From CBFIJI01 sp965662885 (GTDB taxonomy: Bacteria > Bacteroidota > Bacteroidia > Flavobacteriales > Flavobacteriaceae), in contig CBFIJI010000026.1 of the NCBI GenBank assembly GCA_965662885.1, positions 1 through 20,799 of the forward strand: a stretch of 20,799 bases of DNA. Reading direction: 5' to 3'. Below are positions 7,623 to 14,317 of the stretch, piece by piece (within the stretch, counting starts at the first letter, position 1; each line of letters starts with the position of its first letter). The notes below the pieces were generated by a model. It was not told the origin of the DNA, did no database searches, and saw only the letters and a list, made by a program, of their open reading frames with translations. Position numbers and translations under genes: made by a program.

Positions 7623-8336
7623 ATGGGGTTTCATATTGTAAATATTGAAAATGGGGTTTTAAAAAAAGATTATGTAGACTCATTTTATGAGTTAGCTTAT
7701 ATTGATTTTATAACTCAGAACTCAATAATATATCAGGGAGAAAAACACTGGGAACCCGTAAAGGTCTCAGAATCAAGGAAATATCAACATTTCTCAAAAG
7801 GGTGGTTTAGAGCAGGAATTCAAGCTCAGGAATTATTTAAAAAACAGGCAATCGATAATGGATTTATTTTGGAGGAACTCAATCAAGATCAAAAAAGCTT
7901 TAAATTATATACACCAAATGCCCAAAAGAAATCAATAAAACGAGGAGATTTTTTAATTAGGAACTATGCTAACATTGAAGTAGATATTAAATGCCGGGGA
8001 TTTAGAACGAGTAACAACAAAAAATATTTTGATTTTAAATGTGAGGATGCGATAAAACACCAAAATATGATGAGTTTTACGAATACTCCAATTTTAATTG
8101 CTGTTTATGAGAATAGAAATAACAAGCCCGTTTCAGACAATATTTATTTTTTCTCAATACAAGCCCTGATATCAAGCTCTTTAGAAAAACACTATAGAAA
8201 AGGTATAGGCAATTGTTATAAAATACCCATAAGCTTTACTAATAAGGGATTTAATTTTATTGAAACGATGTATAAAGAACACCTTGGAACAAAAGAAAAC
8301 AGGACCCTCATTGAAAAAAACAGTATTCAACAATAA
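7623..8336 (+). CDS. Orphan protein with PD-(D/E)XK nuclease-like signature
   Basis: The 237-residue product belongs to no family I can name. Its middle fits a restriction-endonuclease-like core. A helix with QAQELFKKQAIDNGF leads to E84/E85 (ILEEL). G108-D109 starts a strand, and after a short gap E119-V-D121-I-K123 gives the D-x-K half of the motif. Next comes a strand-helix segment (KKYFDFKCEDAIKHQNMM) and a hydrophobic strand TPILIAVYENR, as in many PD-(D/E)XK enzymes. No helicase, methyltransferase or specificity partner is adjacent, so it is not an obvious restriction system. The start is ATG at 7624 (frame as given, 7623 edge uncertain by a codon) with the context AATAAATGGG. It stands alone in AT-rich DNA, which suggests acquisition. 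A nuclease role is inference only. Confidence 0.6.
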   Translation: MGFHIVNIENGVLKKDYVDSFYELAYIDFITQNSIIYQGEKHWEPVKVSESRKYQHFSKGWFRAGIQAQELFKKQAIDNGFILEELNQDQKSFKLYTPNAQKKSIKRGDFLIRNYANIEVDIKCRGFRTSNNKKYFDFKCEDAIKHQNMMSFTNTPILIAVYENRNNKPVSDNIYFFSIQALISSSLEKHYRKGIGNCYKIPISFTNKGFNFIETMYKEHLGTKENRTLIEKNSIQQ

Positions 8337-8653
8337 ATGGGGGATAATAAAAATCCCTAACAAACCCTAAACGATATTAAAACACAGTTTAGCCACACCG
8401 TTTGTGTCATTCAAACAATCACTGTCTTTTATGAAAAAAACAGCGACCGTCTCTAAGCAACAGGGTTTAAAATGGATACAATCAACAGTAAAAAAAGCAG
8501 GCTGAATAAAGAAAAATACAACAGAAAATAAATGGGAAGAGTATTTGGAATGGCGGTCAACTGCCGCTTTAAATTTTCAGGATACTTTTAAGAAAGTTTA
8601 ATAAAAGACAAACCAATCGAGTTTTTCCCTTTTGTCATTGTTATCCTTACAAG
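8337..8653. other. Gene-poor intergenic region after the orphan gene
   Basis: About 320 bp with no convincing gene. It contains two tiny ORFs (24 codons at 8431-8505 and 19 codons at 8532-8591) that lack support, two further copies of the 10-mer AATAAATGGG (8332-8341, 8527-8536; the first copy is at 7618-7627), and a GC-rich hairpin at 8553-8567. Confidence 0.5.
8553..8577 (+). terminator. Possible terminator hairpin (GCGG...CCGC, T-rich tail)
   Basis: GCGG, a 7-nt loop TCAACTG, CCGC, then TTTAAATTTT. The stem is only four GC pairs (five with a wobble), so termination is plausible but weak. It would end transcripts from the orphan gene before the flavoprotein promoter at 8632-8661. Confidence 0.3.
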
Positions 8654-8661
8654 TATCTTTA
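8632..8661 (+). promoter_or_regulatory. Promoter of the flavoprotein gene (TTG - 19 nt - TATCTTTA)
   Basis: TTG at 8632-8634 and TATCTTTA at 8654-8661 are separated by 19 nt, within the Bacteroidota -33/-7 spacing. The -7 box differs from TAnnTTTG only at its last base. The ATG is 20 nt downstream. Confidence 0.55.
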
Positions 8662-8681
8662 TATCCTAAATCAATACCATT

Positions 8682-9227
8682 ATGGGAAAGAAATACACAT
8701 CGATTAGCCAAGAACTAAGCACTTTTATTAAAAAACAAGCGGTATTCTTTGTTGGTACTGCAGCAGCGGAAGGGCGGGTAAATATTTCTCCCAAAGGTAT
8801 GGACTCCTTTCGGGTTCTCAATCCGAATACGGTCGTATGGCTTAATTTGACAGGAAGTGGAAATGAAACTGCAGCCCACCTTTTACAACAGCCCCGAATG
8901 ACCATTATGTTTTGTGCCTTTGAAGGAAAGCCGATGATTTTACGTCTCTATGGAACGGCAAAAAGCTACCATAAACGAGATCCAGAATACGACCATTATG
9001 CGCCTTTATTTACTGAAAATGTTGGGGCTCGACAAATCGTTGAAATGCAGGTGGACCTTGTACAAACCTCCTGTGGTTTTGCAGTACCTTTAATGGACTT
9101 TAAAGCAGAACGAACCGAACTGGATCGCTGGGCGGAACAAAAAGGAGAAGCAAAAATCAAAGCCTACTGGGAAGAAAAAAATACGGAAAGCATAGATGGC
9201 TTTAAGACCAATATCCTTGAAGAGTAA
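8682..9227 (+). CDS. Pyridoxamine 5'-phosphate oxidase family protein (FMN split-barrel)
   Basis: Predicted cytosolic flavin-binding protein of the PNPOx-like split-barrel superfamily, 181 residues. The run AVFFVGTAAAEGRVNISPKGMDSFRVL (about residues 20-46) is the typical first beta-hairpin with the SPKG signature, and LTGSGNETAAHLLQQPRMTIMFCAFEG (about 56-82) the second half with flavin-phosphate contacts. RLYGTAKSY matches the following barrel strand. The C-terminal helical tail (DRWAEQKGEAKIKAYWEEKN) is common in this subgroup. It is unlikely to be the true vitamin B6 enzyme PdxH, because the PdxH C-terminal signature is missing. The substrate is unknown. A good promoter lies upstream, and pgk follows on the same strand after about 110 bp. 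Confidence 0.88.
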   Translation: MGKKYTSISQELSTFIKKQAVFFVGTAAAEGRVNISPKGMDSFRVLNPNTVVWLNLTGSGNETAAHLLQQPRMTIMFCAFEGKPMILRLYGTAKSYHKRDPEYDHYAPLFTENVGARQIVEMQVDLVQTSCGFAVPLMDFKAERTELDRWAEQKGEAKIKAYWEEKNTESIDGFKTNILEE

Positions 9228-9262
9228 GCCTTCCCATTTTCCAATAGCGACAGACCCTAAGC

Positions 9263-9294
9263 TTGGCACTTTATCAATTCTAAAATAGTTCTTG
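9263..9294 (+). promoter_or_regulatory. Candidate pgk promoter (TTG - 20 nt - TAGTTCTTG)
   Basis: TTG at 9263-9265 is 20 nt before TAGTTCTTG (9286-9294), which is TAnnTTTG with one extra base. The distance to the pgk ATG at 9339 is about 45 nt. The imperfect -7 box makes this tentative. Confidence 0.35.
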
Positions 9295-9338
9295 CATAGC
9301 CCGTGATTTATGGTATTTTTGAAAAAATTTTAACTCCT

Positions 9339-10622
9339 ATGCAAACCCTTGACACCACCGACTTCCAAAATGAAAAAGTGATCATTCGTGTGGACTTTAA
9401 CGTTCCTTTAAACGAACAAAAAGAAGTTACAGACAACACAAGAATTGTGGCTGCTAAAACCACCATTGAAACCATTATCAATAAGGGTGGGAGTTGCATT
9501 CTTCTCTCCCACTTAGGGCGACCTAAAGGGGTAGATCCAGAACTTTCTTTAAGACATATTGTCGAGGAGGTTGCAGCGGTTTTAGGGAAGGAAGTTAAAT
9601 TCTGTCCACAATGTGTTGGAGAAGAGGCCGAAGCCGCTGCGGCTGCTTTAGCCCCCGGAGAAATCCTTTTGATGGAAAACCTCCGATTCCATGCAGAAGA
9701 AACCCAAGGAGATACAGCCTTTGCTAAACAATTAGCCGCATTAGGAAGCAGCTATGTAAATGATGCGTTTGGAACAGCCCACCGTGCTCATGCTTCCACA
9801 ACCATCATCGCACAATTTTTTGCAGATAAAAAATACTTTGGAAAACTTCTTGAAAACGAGGTGATTGCCGTTGATAAGGTGATGAAAACGGGAGAAAAAC
9901 CGGTATTGGCGATTTTAGGAGGAGCTAAAGTCTCGTCCAAAATCACCATCATCGAAAACATGTTAGACAAAATTGACCATTTGTTGATTGGTGGCGGGAT
10001 GGTCTATACCTTTGTTAAAGCCCAAGGAGGAAGTATTGGAGAATCCATTTGTGAAGACGACTATTTGGAATATGCCCTAACCATCTTGGCAAAAGCCAAA
10101 GAAAAAGGCGTACACGTTCACTTACCCGTTGATGTTGTGGCAGCAGATGATTTTGACAATGAAGCGAATAAAAAAACCTTTCCAGTGGCGGAGATTCCAT
10201 CTGGATGGCAAGGCTTAGACGCTGGACCAAAATCTTTGGAGCTTTTTAAAGAGGTTGTCATGCAAAGCAAAACCATTCTTTGGAATGGCCCATTAGGGGT
10301 CTTTGAATTCCCATCATTTGCTAATGGGACCATCACGATTGGAAAACATATTGAAGCCAGCACCCAAGCTGGGGCTTTTTCATTAGTGGGTGGCGGAGAC
10401 TCCGTTGCTGCGGTTAAACAATTTGGCCTTGAAGACAAGATGAGTTATATCTCTACTGGAGGAGGAGCCATGTTGGAAAGTTTGGAGGGAAAAACACTTC
10501 CCGGCATTGCAACATGGCAATGTTGGAAAGTTTGGAAGGAAAAACACGTCCCGGCATTGCTGCATTGTTGTCCTAAGTTCGGGTCATTATTTTTTGCTGT
10601 ATCTTTAAAAAAGGAGAGCTGA
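9339..10622 (+). CDS. pgk: Phosphoglycerate kinase with frameshifted, extended C-terminus
   Basis: Transfers phosphate between 1,3-bisphosphoglycerate and ADP in glycolysis/gluconeogenesis. The ATG at 9339 (MQTLDTTDF) fits the family; the frame also opens at 9303, but those 12 codons are not expected. RVDFNVPL, LSHLGRPKG, LLMENLRFH and HRAHAS form the 3-phosphoglycerate side, ILGGAKVSSKI the hinge/nucleotide side, and LVGGGDSVAAV and STGGGAMLESLEGKTLPGIA the C-terminal domain, all intact to A391. There a 50-bp-period duplication shifts the frame. Instead of the expected ALLS and stop (TAA at 10574-10576, readable in the second copy's frame, 395 residues), translation runs 36 residues further with three Trp and three Cys. 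The product is 427 residues. The core should be active; the effect of the tail is unknown. Confidence 0.93.
   Translation: MQTLDTTDFQNEKVIIRVDFNVPLNEQKEVTDNTRIVAAKTTIETIINKGGSCILLSHLGRPKGVDPELSLRHIVEEVAAVLGKEVKFCPQCVGEEAEAAAAALAPGEILLMENLRFHAEETQGDTAFAKQLAALGSSYVNDAFGTAHRAHASTTIIAQFFADKKYFGKLLENEVIAVDKVMKTGEKPVLAILGGAKVSSKITIIENMLDKIDHLLIGGGMVYTFVKAQGGSIGESICEDDYLEYALTILAKAKEKGVHVHLPVDVVAADDFDNEANKKTFPVAEIPSGWQGLDAGPKSLELFKEVVMQSKTILWNGPLGVFEFPSFANGTITIGKHIEASTQAGAFSLVGGGDSVAAVKQFGLEDKMSYISTGGGAMLESLEGKTLPGIATWQCWKVWKEKHVPALLHCCPKFGSLFFAVSLKKES
10471..10570 (+). repeat. Imperfect tandem duplication in the pgk 3' end (period 50 bp)
   Basis: Bases 10471-10510 recur at 10521-10560 with 38 of 40 identical (differences at repeat positions 17 and 28). 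The last ten bases of each unit differ (AACATGGCAA versus TGCATTGTTG). Because 50 is not a multiple of three, the second copy is read in another frame. In its own frame the second copy encodes MLESLEGKTRPGIAALLS and then TAA, the presumed ancestral pgk end apart from one Leu-to-Arg change. Confidence 0.93.
10600..10607 (+). promoter_or_regulatory. Possible -7 box for the DUF4837 gene (TATCTTTA)
   Basis: Seven of eight positions fit TAnnTTTG. It lies 53 nt before the ATG at 10661 and inside the extended pgk frame, but downstream of the presumed ancestral pgk stop. No TTG at the right distance (TTC is found 19 nt upstream). Confidence 0.3.
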
Positions 10623-10660
10623 TGTCTTTAAAAGGCGATAAACATTAAAAGCGTTAACCG

Positions 10661-11626
10661 ATGAAACGATTTCTTTTACTTTTTGGGCTATTGGTAATGG
10701 CCTGTGAGTCCAACAATAAAAAAGCAGTAGCATTTGTTCCACAGTCCAGTGGAAACTTGAACAACGTATCGGTGGTTATGCCAGAAAGCGATTGGCAAGG
10801 AAGTCTAGGAGCAACCGTTCGAGAAGTCCTCCAAGCCCCTTACGAAGGTTTGCCTTTTGACGAACCTCAGTTTACTCTTCGCTACCTGAACCCAAAGGCA
10901 TTTACAGGGTTTGGACGGCAAAGCCGAAACATTCTTTGGTTTCAACGCGATTCAATTGCTCGGTTTCAACTCGTTAAAAACCAATTTGCCAAGCCACAAA
11001 TTTTGGCGAATATTACAGGAGAAGATACGGATGTTCAGGCCTTTAATCTAATGGAAAACAGCGACTTACTTCGACAAACCATCAGTGAAAATGAGCGGGT
11101 AGAAAAACTGCGAAGAATAAAAAAATCACAAGCCAAAACGGATGCGCTGTCCAACCGCTTTGGGATTGAATTGATCTATCCTACAGCCTATACCACCGTT
11201 AAGGATACGACCAACTTTATCTGGATTCAAAAAGAAGTTCAAAAAGGACATCTCAATCTAATTGCCTACACCTTACCGATCAATAGTTTAGAGGGACCGA
11301 TCAATAAACGACTTATTAAAATCCGTGATTCAATTGGAAAATTACATGTTCCAGGAAGGCTAGCAGGCAGTTATATGATTACTGAACAAGCCTATCGCCC
11401 CTATTTTTATACCACCCAATTGGACAATAAAAAGACCTATTTGACCAAAGGAACATGGGAAGTAAAAAATGATTTTATGGCAGGGCCATTTGTCAATTAT
11501 ATGGCCAAGGACACACTAAATAACAGATGGTTGGTAATGGAAGGGTTCGCCTTTGCTCCCTCAGCGAGCAAGCGAGACTATATGTTTGAACTGAACACCA
11601 TTATTGGAACCTTAAAGACAAACTAG
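10661..11626 (+). CDS. DUF4837 family lipoprotein
   Basis: Predicted envelope lipoprotein, 321 residues, function unknown. The N-terminus is a short signal peptide (KR, then FLLLFGLLVMA) ending in a lipobox with Cys15 as the lipidation site. The mature part is soluble and has features I associate with DUF4837: an N-terminal VVMPESDWQGSLGATVREVLQAPYEGLPFDEPQF segment, a central FGIELIYPTAYTTVKDTTNFIWIQKE strand region, and a C-terminal LVMEGFAFAPSASKRDYMFELNTIIGTLK. It lies downstream of pgk on the same strand, with an 8-codon ORF preceded by AAGGAG in between (10622-10648). Its 3' end faces tatA with only 2 bp between stops. Confidence 0.85.
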   Translation: MKRFLLLFGLLVMACESNNKKAVAFVPQSSGNLNNVSVVMPESDWQGSLGATVREVLQAPYEGLPFDEPQFTLRYLNPKAFTGFGRQSRNILWFQRDSIARFQLVKNQFAKPQILANITGEDTDVQAFNLMENSDLLRQTISENERVEKLRRIKKSQAKTDALSNRFGIELIYPTAYTTVKDTTNFIWIQKEVQKGHLNLIAYTLPINSLEGPINKRLIKIRDSIGKLHVPGRLAGSYMITEQAYRPYFYTTQLDNKKTYLTKGTWEVKNDFMAGPFVNYMAKDTLNNRWLVMEGFAFAPSASKRDYMFELNTIIGTLKTN

Positions 11627-11628
11627 AT

Positions 11629-11826
11629 TTACGACTTATTGTCGTTTTCAACCTGTTTGTTGTCTTCTTCTTCCTTGGTGGCGTTTTTAAATTCTTTAAT
11701 ACCGCTTCCCAATCCTTTCATCAGCTCAGGAATCTTACGACCGCCAAAGAGGAGCAGTACAACGGCGATAATTAATATAATTTGAGGGCCTCCAATCATT
11801 CCGAGAAAAATAGCAGTAAGTATCAT
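11629..11826 (-). CDS. tatA: Sec-independent protein translocase subunit TatA/TatE
   Basis: Pore-forming component of the twin-arginine translocase at the inner membrane. The 65-residue product has one N-terminal transmembrane helix (PQIILIIAVVLLLFG, about residues 13-27), the hinge FGGRKIPELMKGLGSGIKEFK that forms the amphipathic helix with the conserved F-G pair, and a charged unstructured tail rich in Glu, Asp and Lys. The ATG at 11826 is preferred to the in-frame TTG two codons upstream. A TACATTTG -7 box lies 18 nt upstream. No tatC is in the window. It is divergent from the M23 peptidase gene. Confidence 0.93.
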   Translation of the reverse strand: MILTAIFLGMIGGPQIILIIAVVLLLFGGRKIPELMKGLGSGIKEFKNATKEEEDNKQVENDNKS

Positions 11827-11844
11827 TTTCAATTGTATTTATAG

Positions 11845-11852
11845 CAAATGTA
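11845..11852 (-). promoter_or_regulatory. -7 box of the tatA promoter (TACATTTG)
   Basis: Exact TAnnTTTG match on the minus strand, 18 nt before the tatA ATG. Next to it, at 11854-11869, lies TGAAATA-TT-TATTTCA, a 7-bp inverted repeat within the tatA/M23 divergent region that could be an operator or chance. Confidence 0.5.
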
Positions 11853-11918
11853 CTGAAATATTTATTTCAAAACAGATTCAAAATCATGCTTTCCATATTT
11901 TGGGACTGTGTGAATCAC

Positions 11919-11926
11919 TATATTTG
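11919..11926 (+). promoter_or_regulatory. -7 box of the M23 peptidase promoter (TATATTTG)
   Basis: Exact TAnnTTTG match six bases before the ATG at 11933, with a TTG at 11900-11902 (16-nt spacing, slightly short). The position argues for the ATG at 11933 over the earlier in-frame start at 11900, which would lie upstream of the transcript, and implies a leaderless or near-leaderless mRNA. Confidence 0.55.
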
Positions 11927-11932
11927 CGAAGT

Positions 11933-12799
11933 ATGGCAAAAAAAGAATCAAAATCGAAGCAGATTGTCAATAAATTGGTCAATCGTTACCGGATGGTGAT
12001 TATCAATGAACAGACCTTTGAAGAACAGCTTCAATTTCGTCTTTCACGACTTAATGTGATCATTTTTAGTGTTTTATTACTAACGCTTATCGGAACATTG
12101 GCTGCTGCTTTAATTGCATTTACACCAATCAAAGAATATATTCCTGGGTATGATTCGACAACAATTCGAAAAACAGCTACAGAAAATTATTTAATGACTG
12201 ACTCCTTGATTTTGGCCAATCAAAAGAACATTCAATATTTAAACGCGATCAAAAGTGCCCTTTCTGGCGAAGTAAACTTTGCAGAACCCCCTCAGATTAA
12301 CGAGGAATCTGCCGAGAAAGCGGCTACACAAGAATACACCACCAAAAGAATCAAAGAAGACTCTTTACTCCGTGCAATTGTCGCTCAAGAAGATAAATAT
12401 AACGTCGCAATCTCCAACACCGATAAAACTAATTTTTTATTATTTCCACCCGCTAAAGGCTTAATCTCTCAAGCGTTTAGTCCTGAAGACAAACACTACG
12501 CGGTAGATATTGTTCTTGAAGAAAACACCCCCATAAAATCAGTAGCAGAAGGAACCGTTATTTTTGCAGAGTGGACTGCACAAACAGGCTATGTCATTAT
12601 GGTTGAACACCCTTATAGCCTATTGTCGATCTATAAACACAATGCTTCGCTTACGAAAGAGCAAGGCGATCGGGTGGTTACAGGAGAAGTCATTGCAACC
12701 GCAGGAAATACAGGAGAGTTCAGTACAGGATGGCACCTTCATTTTGAACTTTGGATGGATGGGTATCCCATAGACCCCAAAAACTTTTTTGATTTTTAG
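11933..12799 (+). CDS. M23 family metallopeptidase (membrane-anchored peptidoglycan hydrolase-like)
   Basis: Zinc endopeptidase-type protein probably acting on peptidoglycan cross-links or regulating other hydrolases, 288 residues. A basic cytoplasmic N-terminus (about 40 residues) is followed by one transmembrane helix (about 42-63), placing the rest in the periplasm. A helical, probably coiled-coil stretch leads to the LytM domain. Metal ligands are present: H188-x3-D192 (HYAVD) and H268-L-H270 (GWHLHFELW), with the YKHNAS strand between. The catalytic set therefore looks intact, unlike degenerate EnvC/NlpD types. The gene is followed after 10 bp by the GH3-like gene, suggesting co-transcription. 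It is divergent from tatA. Confidence 0.92.
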   Translation: MAKKESKSKQIVNKLVNRYRMVIINEQTFEEQLQFRLSRLNVIIFSVLLLTLIGTLAAALIAFTPIKEYIPGYDSTTIRKTATENYLMTDSLILANQKNIQYLNAIKSALSGEVNFAEPPQINEESAEKAATQEYTTKRIKEDSLLRAIVAQEDKYNVAISNTDKTNFLLFPPAKGLISQAFSPEDKHYAVDIVLEENTPIKSVAEGTVIFAEWTAQTGYVIMVEHPYSLLSIYKHNASLTKEQGDRVVTGEVIATAGNTGEFSTGWHLHFELWMDGYPIDPKNFFDF

Positions 12800-12809
12800 T
12801 AGCCAATAT

Positions 12810-14306
12810 ATGAAAGCGCAAGCAGCGAAGTTATTTGCTTTATATATCCATAAAAAAAATAAGCGATGGATCAACCACCCGCTTACTGCTCAAAAAAAGG
12901 TCTTTAAAAACCTGATCCGACAAGGAGCAAAAACCCAATTCGGAAAAGATCATGATTTTGACCACATAAAAACAAGTACTGATTTTGCAGAAAGGGTGTC
13001 AGTTAATGACTATGAAGCCTTAAAGCCCTATGTGGATCGGATGGTTGCTGGAGAAAAAGATGTTCTTTGGCCAGGAAGGCCCTTGTATTATGCCAAAACC
13101 AGCGGAACTACCTCTGGGGCCAAATACATTCCTATTACAAAAGCGTCCATGCCCACTCACATCACGGCAGCTCGGGATGCCCTTTTAAATTATATTCACC
13201 AAACAGGGAACGTAGAATTTGTTAATGGTAAACACATCTTTGTTCAGGGAAGTCCTGTTTTAGAACGCCTAAACGGAGTTAACTTAGGACGCTTGTCAGG
13301 AATTGTTGCCCATTATGTTCCTGCCTACCTTCAAAAAAACAGGATGCCCTCTTGGCCCACCAATTGTATTGAGGATTGGGACACTAAAGTCGATGCGATT
13401 GTTTCAGAAACCCAACAAGAAAACATGACCCTAATTGGCGGGATTCCCTCTTGGGTTCAAATGTATTTTGAGCGGCTTATTCAAGAATCGGGCAAAAAGG
13501 TGGGCACACTTTTCCCTAACTTTTCTCTTTTTGTTTATGGAGGGGTCAATTTTGAACCCTACCGTTCGGTTTTCGATAAACTCATCGGTCGAAAGCTTGA
13601 CTATATAGAGCTTTTCCCTGCTTCAGAAGGCTTTTTTGCCTACCAAGATCAACTGAATGAAAAAGGATTATTGTTGTTGGTTGACAATGGGATTTTCTAT
13701 GAATTTATTGAAGCTACCACTTTTTACGATCCTAACCCAAAACGCTTGACCTTGGAAGAGGTTGTTGTAGGGGTCAACTACGTATTACTGATTTCTACCA
13801 CGGCGGGTTTATGGGGCTATAACATTGGCGATACGGTGGCCTTTACCTCCCTGACACCTTTTCGTATCGTCGTGACCGGAAGGATCAAACATTTTATTTC
13901 TGCTTTTGGAGAACACGTCATCGGAAGCGAAGTCGAAAAAGCCCTCGAACAAGCCTTATCTCTTAGTGAAGAAACCATCGCCATTCGAGAATTTACTGTG
14001 GCCCCACAAATTAACCCCAAAAAAGGCTTGCCTTTTCATGAATGGTTTATCGAGTTTGATGAACCCCCATCGAACATGGAAGCGTTTTCAAATAAAATTG
14101 ATAAGGCCATGATTGCTCAAAACATTTATTACAAAGATTTGATTGTTGGAAATGTACTGCGCCCTTTAGTCATTCGTTCAGTAGTCAAAGGCGGTTTTAC
14201 CAACTATATGAAAAGCATTGGTAAATTAGGAGGACAAAACAAGGTGCCCCGCTTGTCCAATGACCGAAATATTGCCACGGTTTTACAGGATCATTTGCTC
14301 CCATAG
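12810..14306 (+). CDS. GH3 auxin-responsive-promoter family protein (acyl-adenylate amide synthetase-like)
   Basis: Member of the GH3 branch of adenylate-forming enzymes. Plant relatives join amino acids to jasmonate or auxin; the bacterial substrate is unknown. The ATG at 12810 gives 498 residues; the frame also opens with TTG at 12789, inside the M23 gene. The adenylation signature YYAKTSGTTSGAKYIPIT (93-110) is the ATP/AMP loop. YIELFPASEGFFAY corresponds to the second motif, and AGLWGYNIGDTV to the third, with the acidic ribose-binding residue. A C-terminal lid domain follows (FISAFGEHVIGSEVEKAL). The core motifs are complete, so it should adenylate an acyl substrate. It lies between a wall peptidase and a glycosyltransferase, which hints at envelope or lipid work. 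Confidence 0.88.
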   Translation: MKAQAAKLFALYIHKKNKRWINHPLTAQKKVFKNLIRQGAKTQFGKDHDFDHIKTSTDFAERVSVNDYEALKPYVDRMVAGEKDVLWPGRPLYYAKTSGTTSGAKYIPITKASMPTHITAARDALLNYIHQTGNVEFVNGKHIFVQGSPVLERLNGVNLGRLSGIVAHYVPAYLQKNRMPSWPTNCIEDWDTKVDAIVSETQQENMTLIGGIPSWVQMYFERLIQESGKKVGTLFPNFSLFVYGGVNFEPYRSVFDKLIGRKLDYIELFPASEGFFAYQDQLNEKGLLLLVDNGIFYEFIEATTFYDPNPKRLTLEEVVVGVNYVLLISTTAGLWGYNIGDTVAFTSLTPFRIVVTGRIKHFISAFGEHVIGSEVEKALEQALSLSEETIAIREFTVAPQINPKKGLPFHEWFIEFDEPPSNMEAFSNKIDKAMIAQNIYYKDLIVGNVLRPLVIRSVVKGGFTNYMKSIGKLGGQNKVPRLSNDRNIATVLQDHLLP

Positions 14307-14317
14307 ATATAAATAGT

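Noticed and set aside
8431..8505. 24-codon ORF MKKTATVSKQQGLKWIQSTVKKAG
   Set aside because: No start context, family or conservation evidence; too short to support, though it could be a fragment of a lost gene.
8532..8591. 19-codon ORF starting MGRVFGMAV
   Set aside because: Overlaps the GC-rich hairpin and has no homology that I recognise.
9303..9338. Upstream extension of pgk (MIYGIFEKILTP)
   Set aside because: Not expected for the family; the ATG at 9339 begins the normal N-terminus.
10736..10757. TTCCAC-AGTCCA-GTGGAA inverted repeat in the DUF4837 gene
   Set aside because: Six-bp arms inside coding DNA with no link to a regulator; likely chance.
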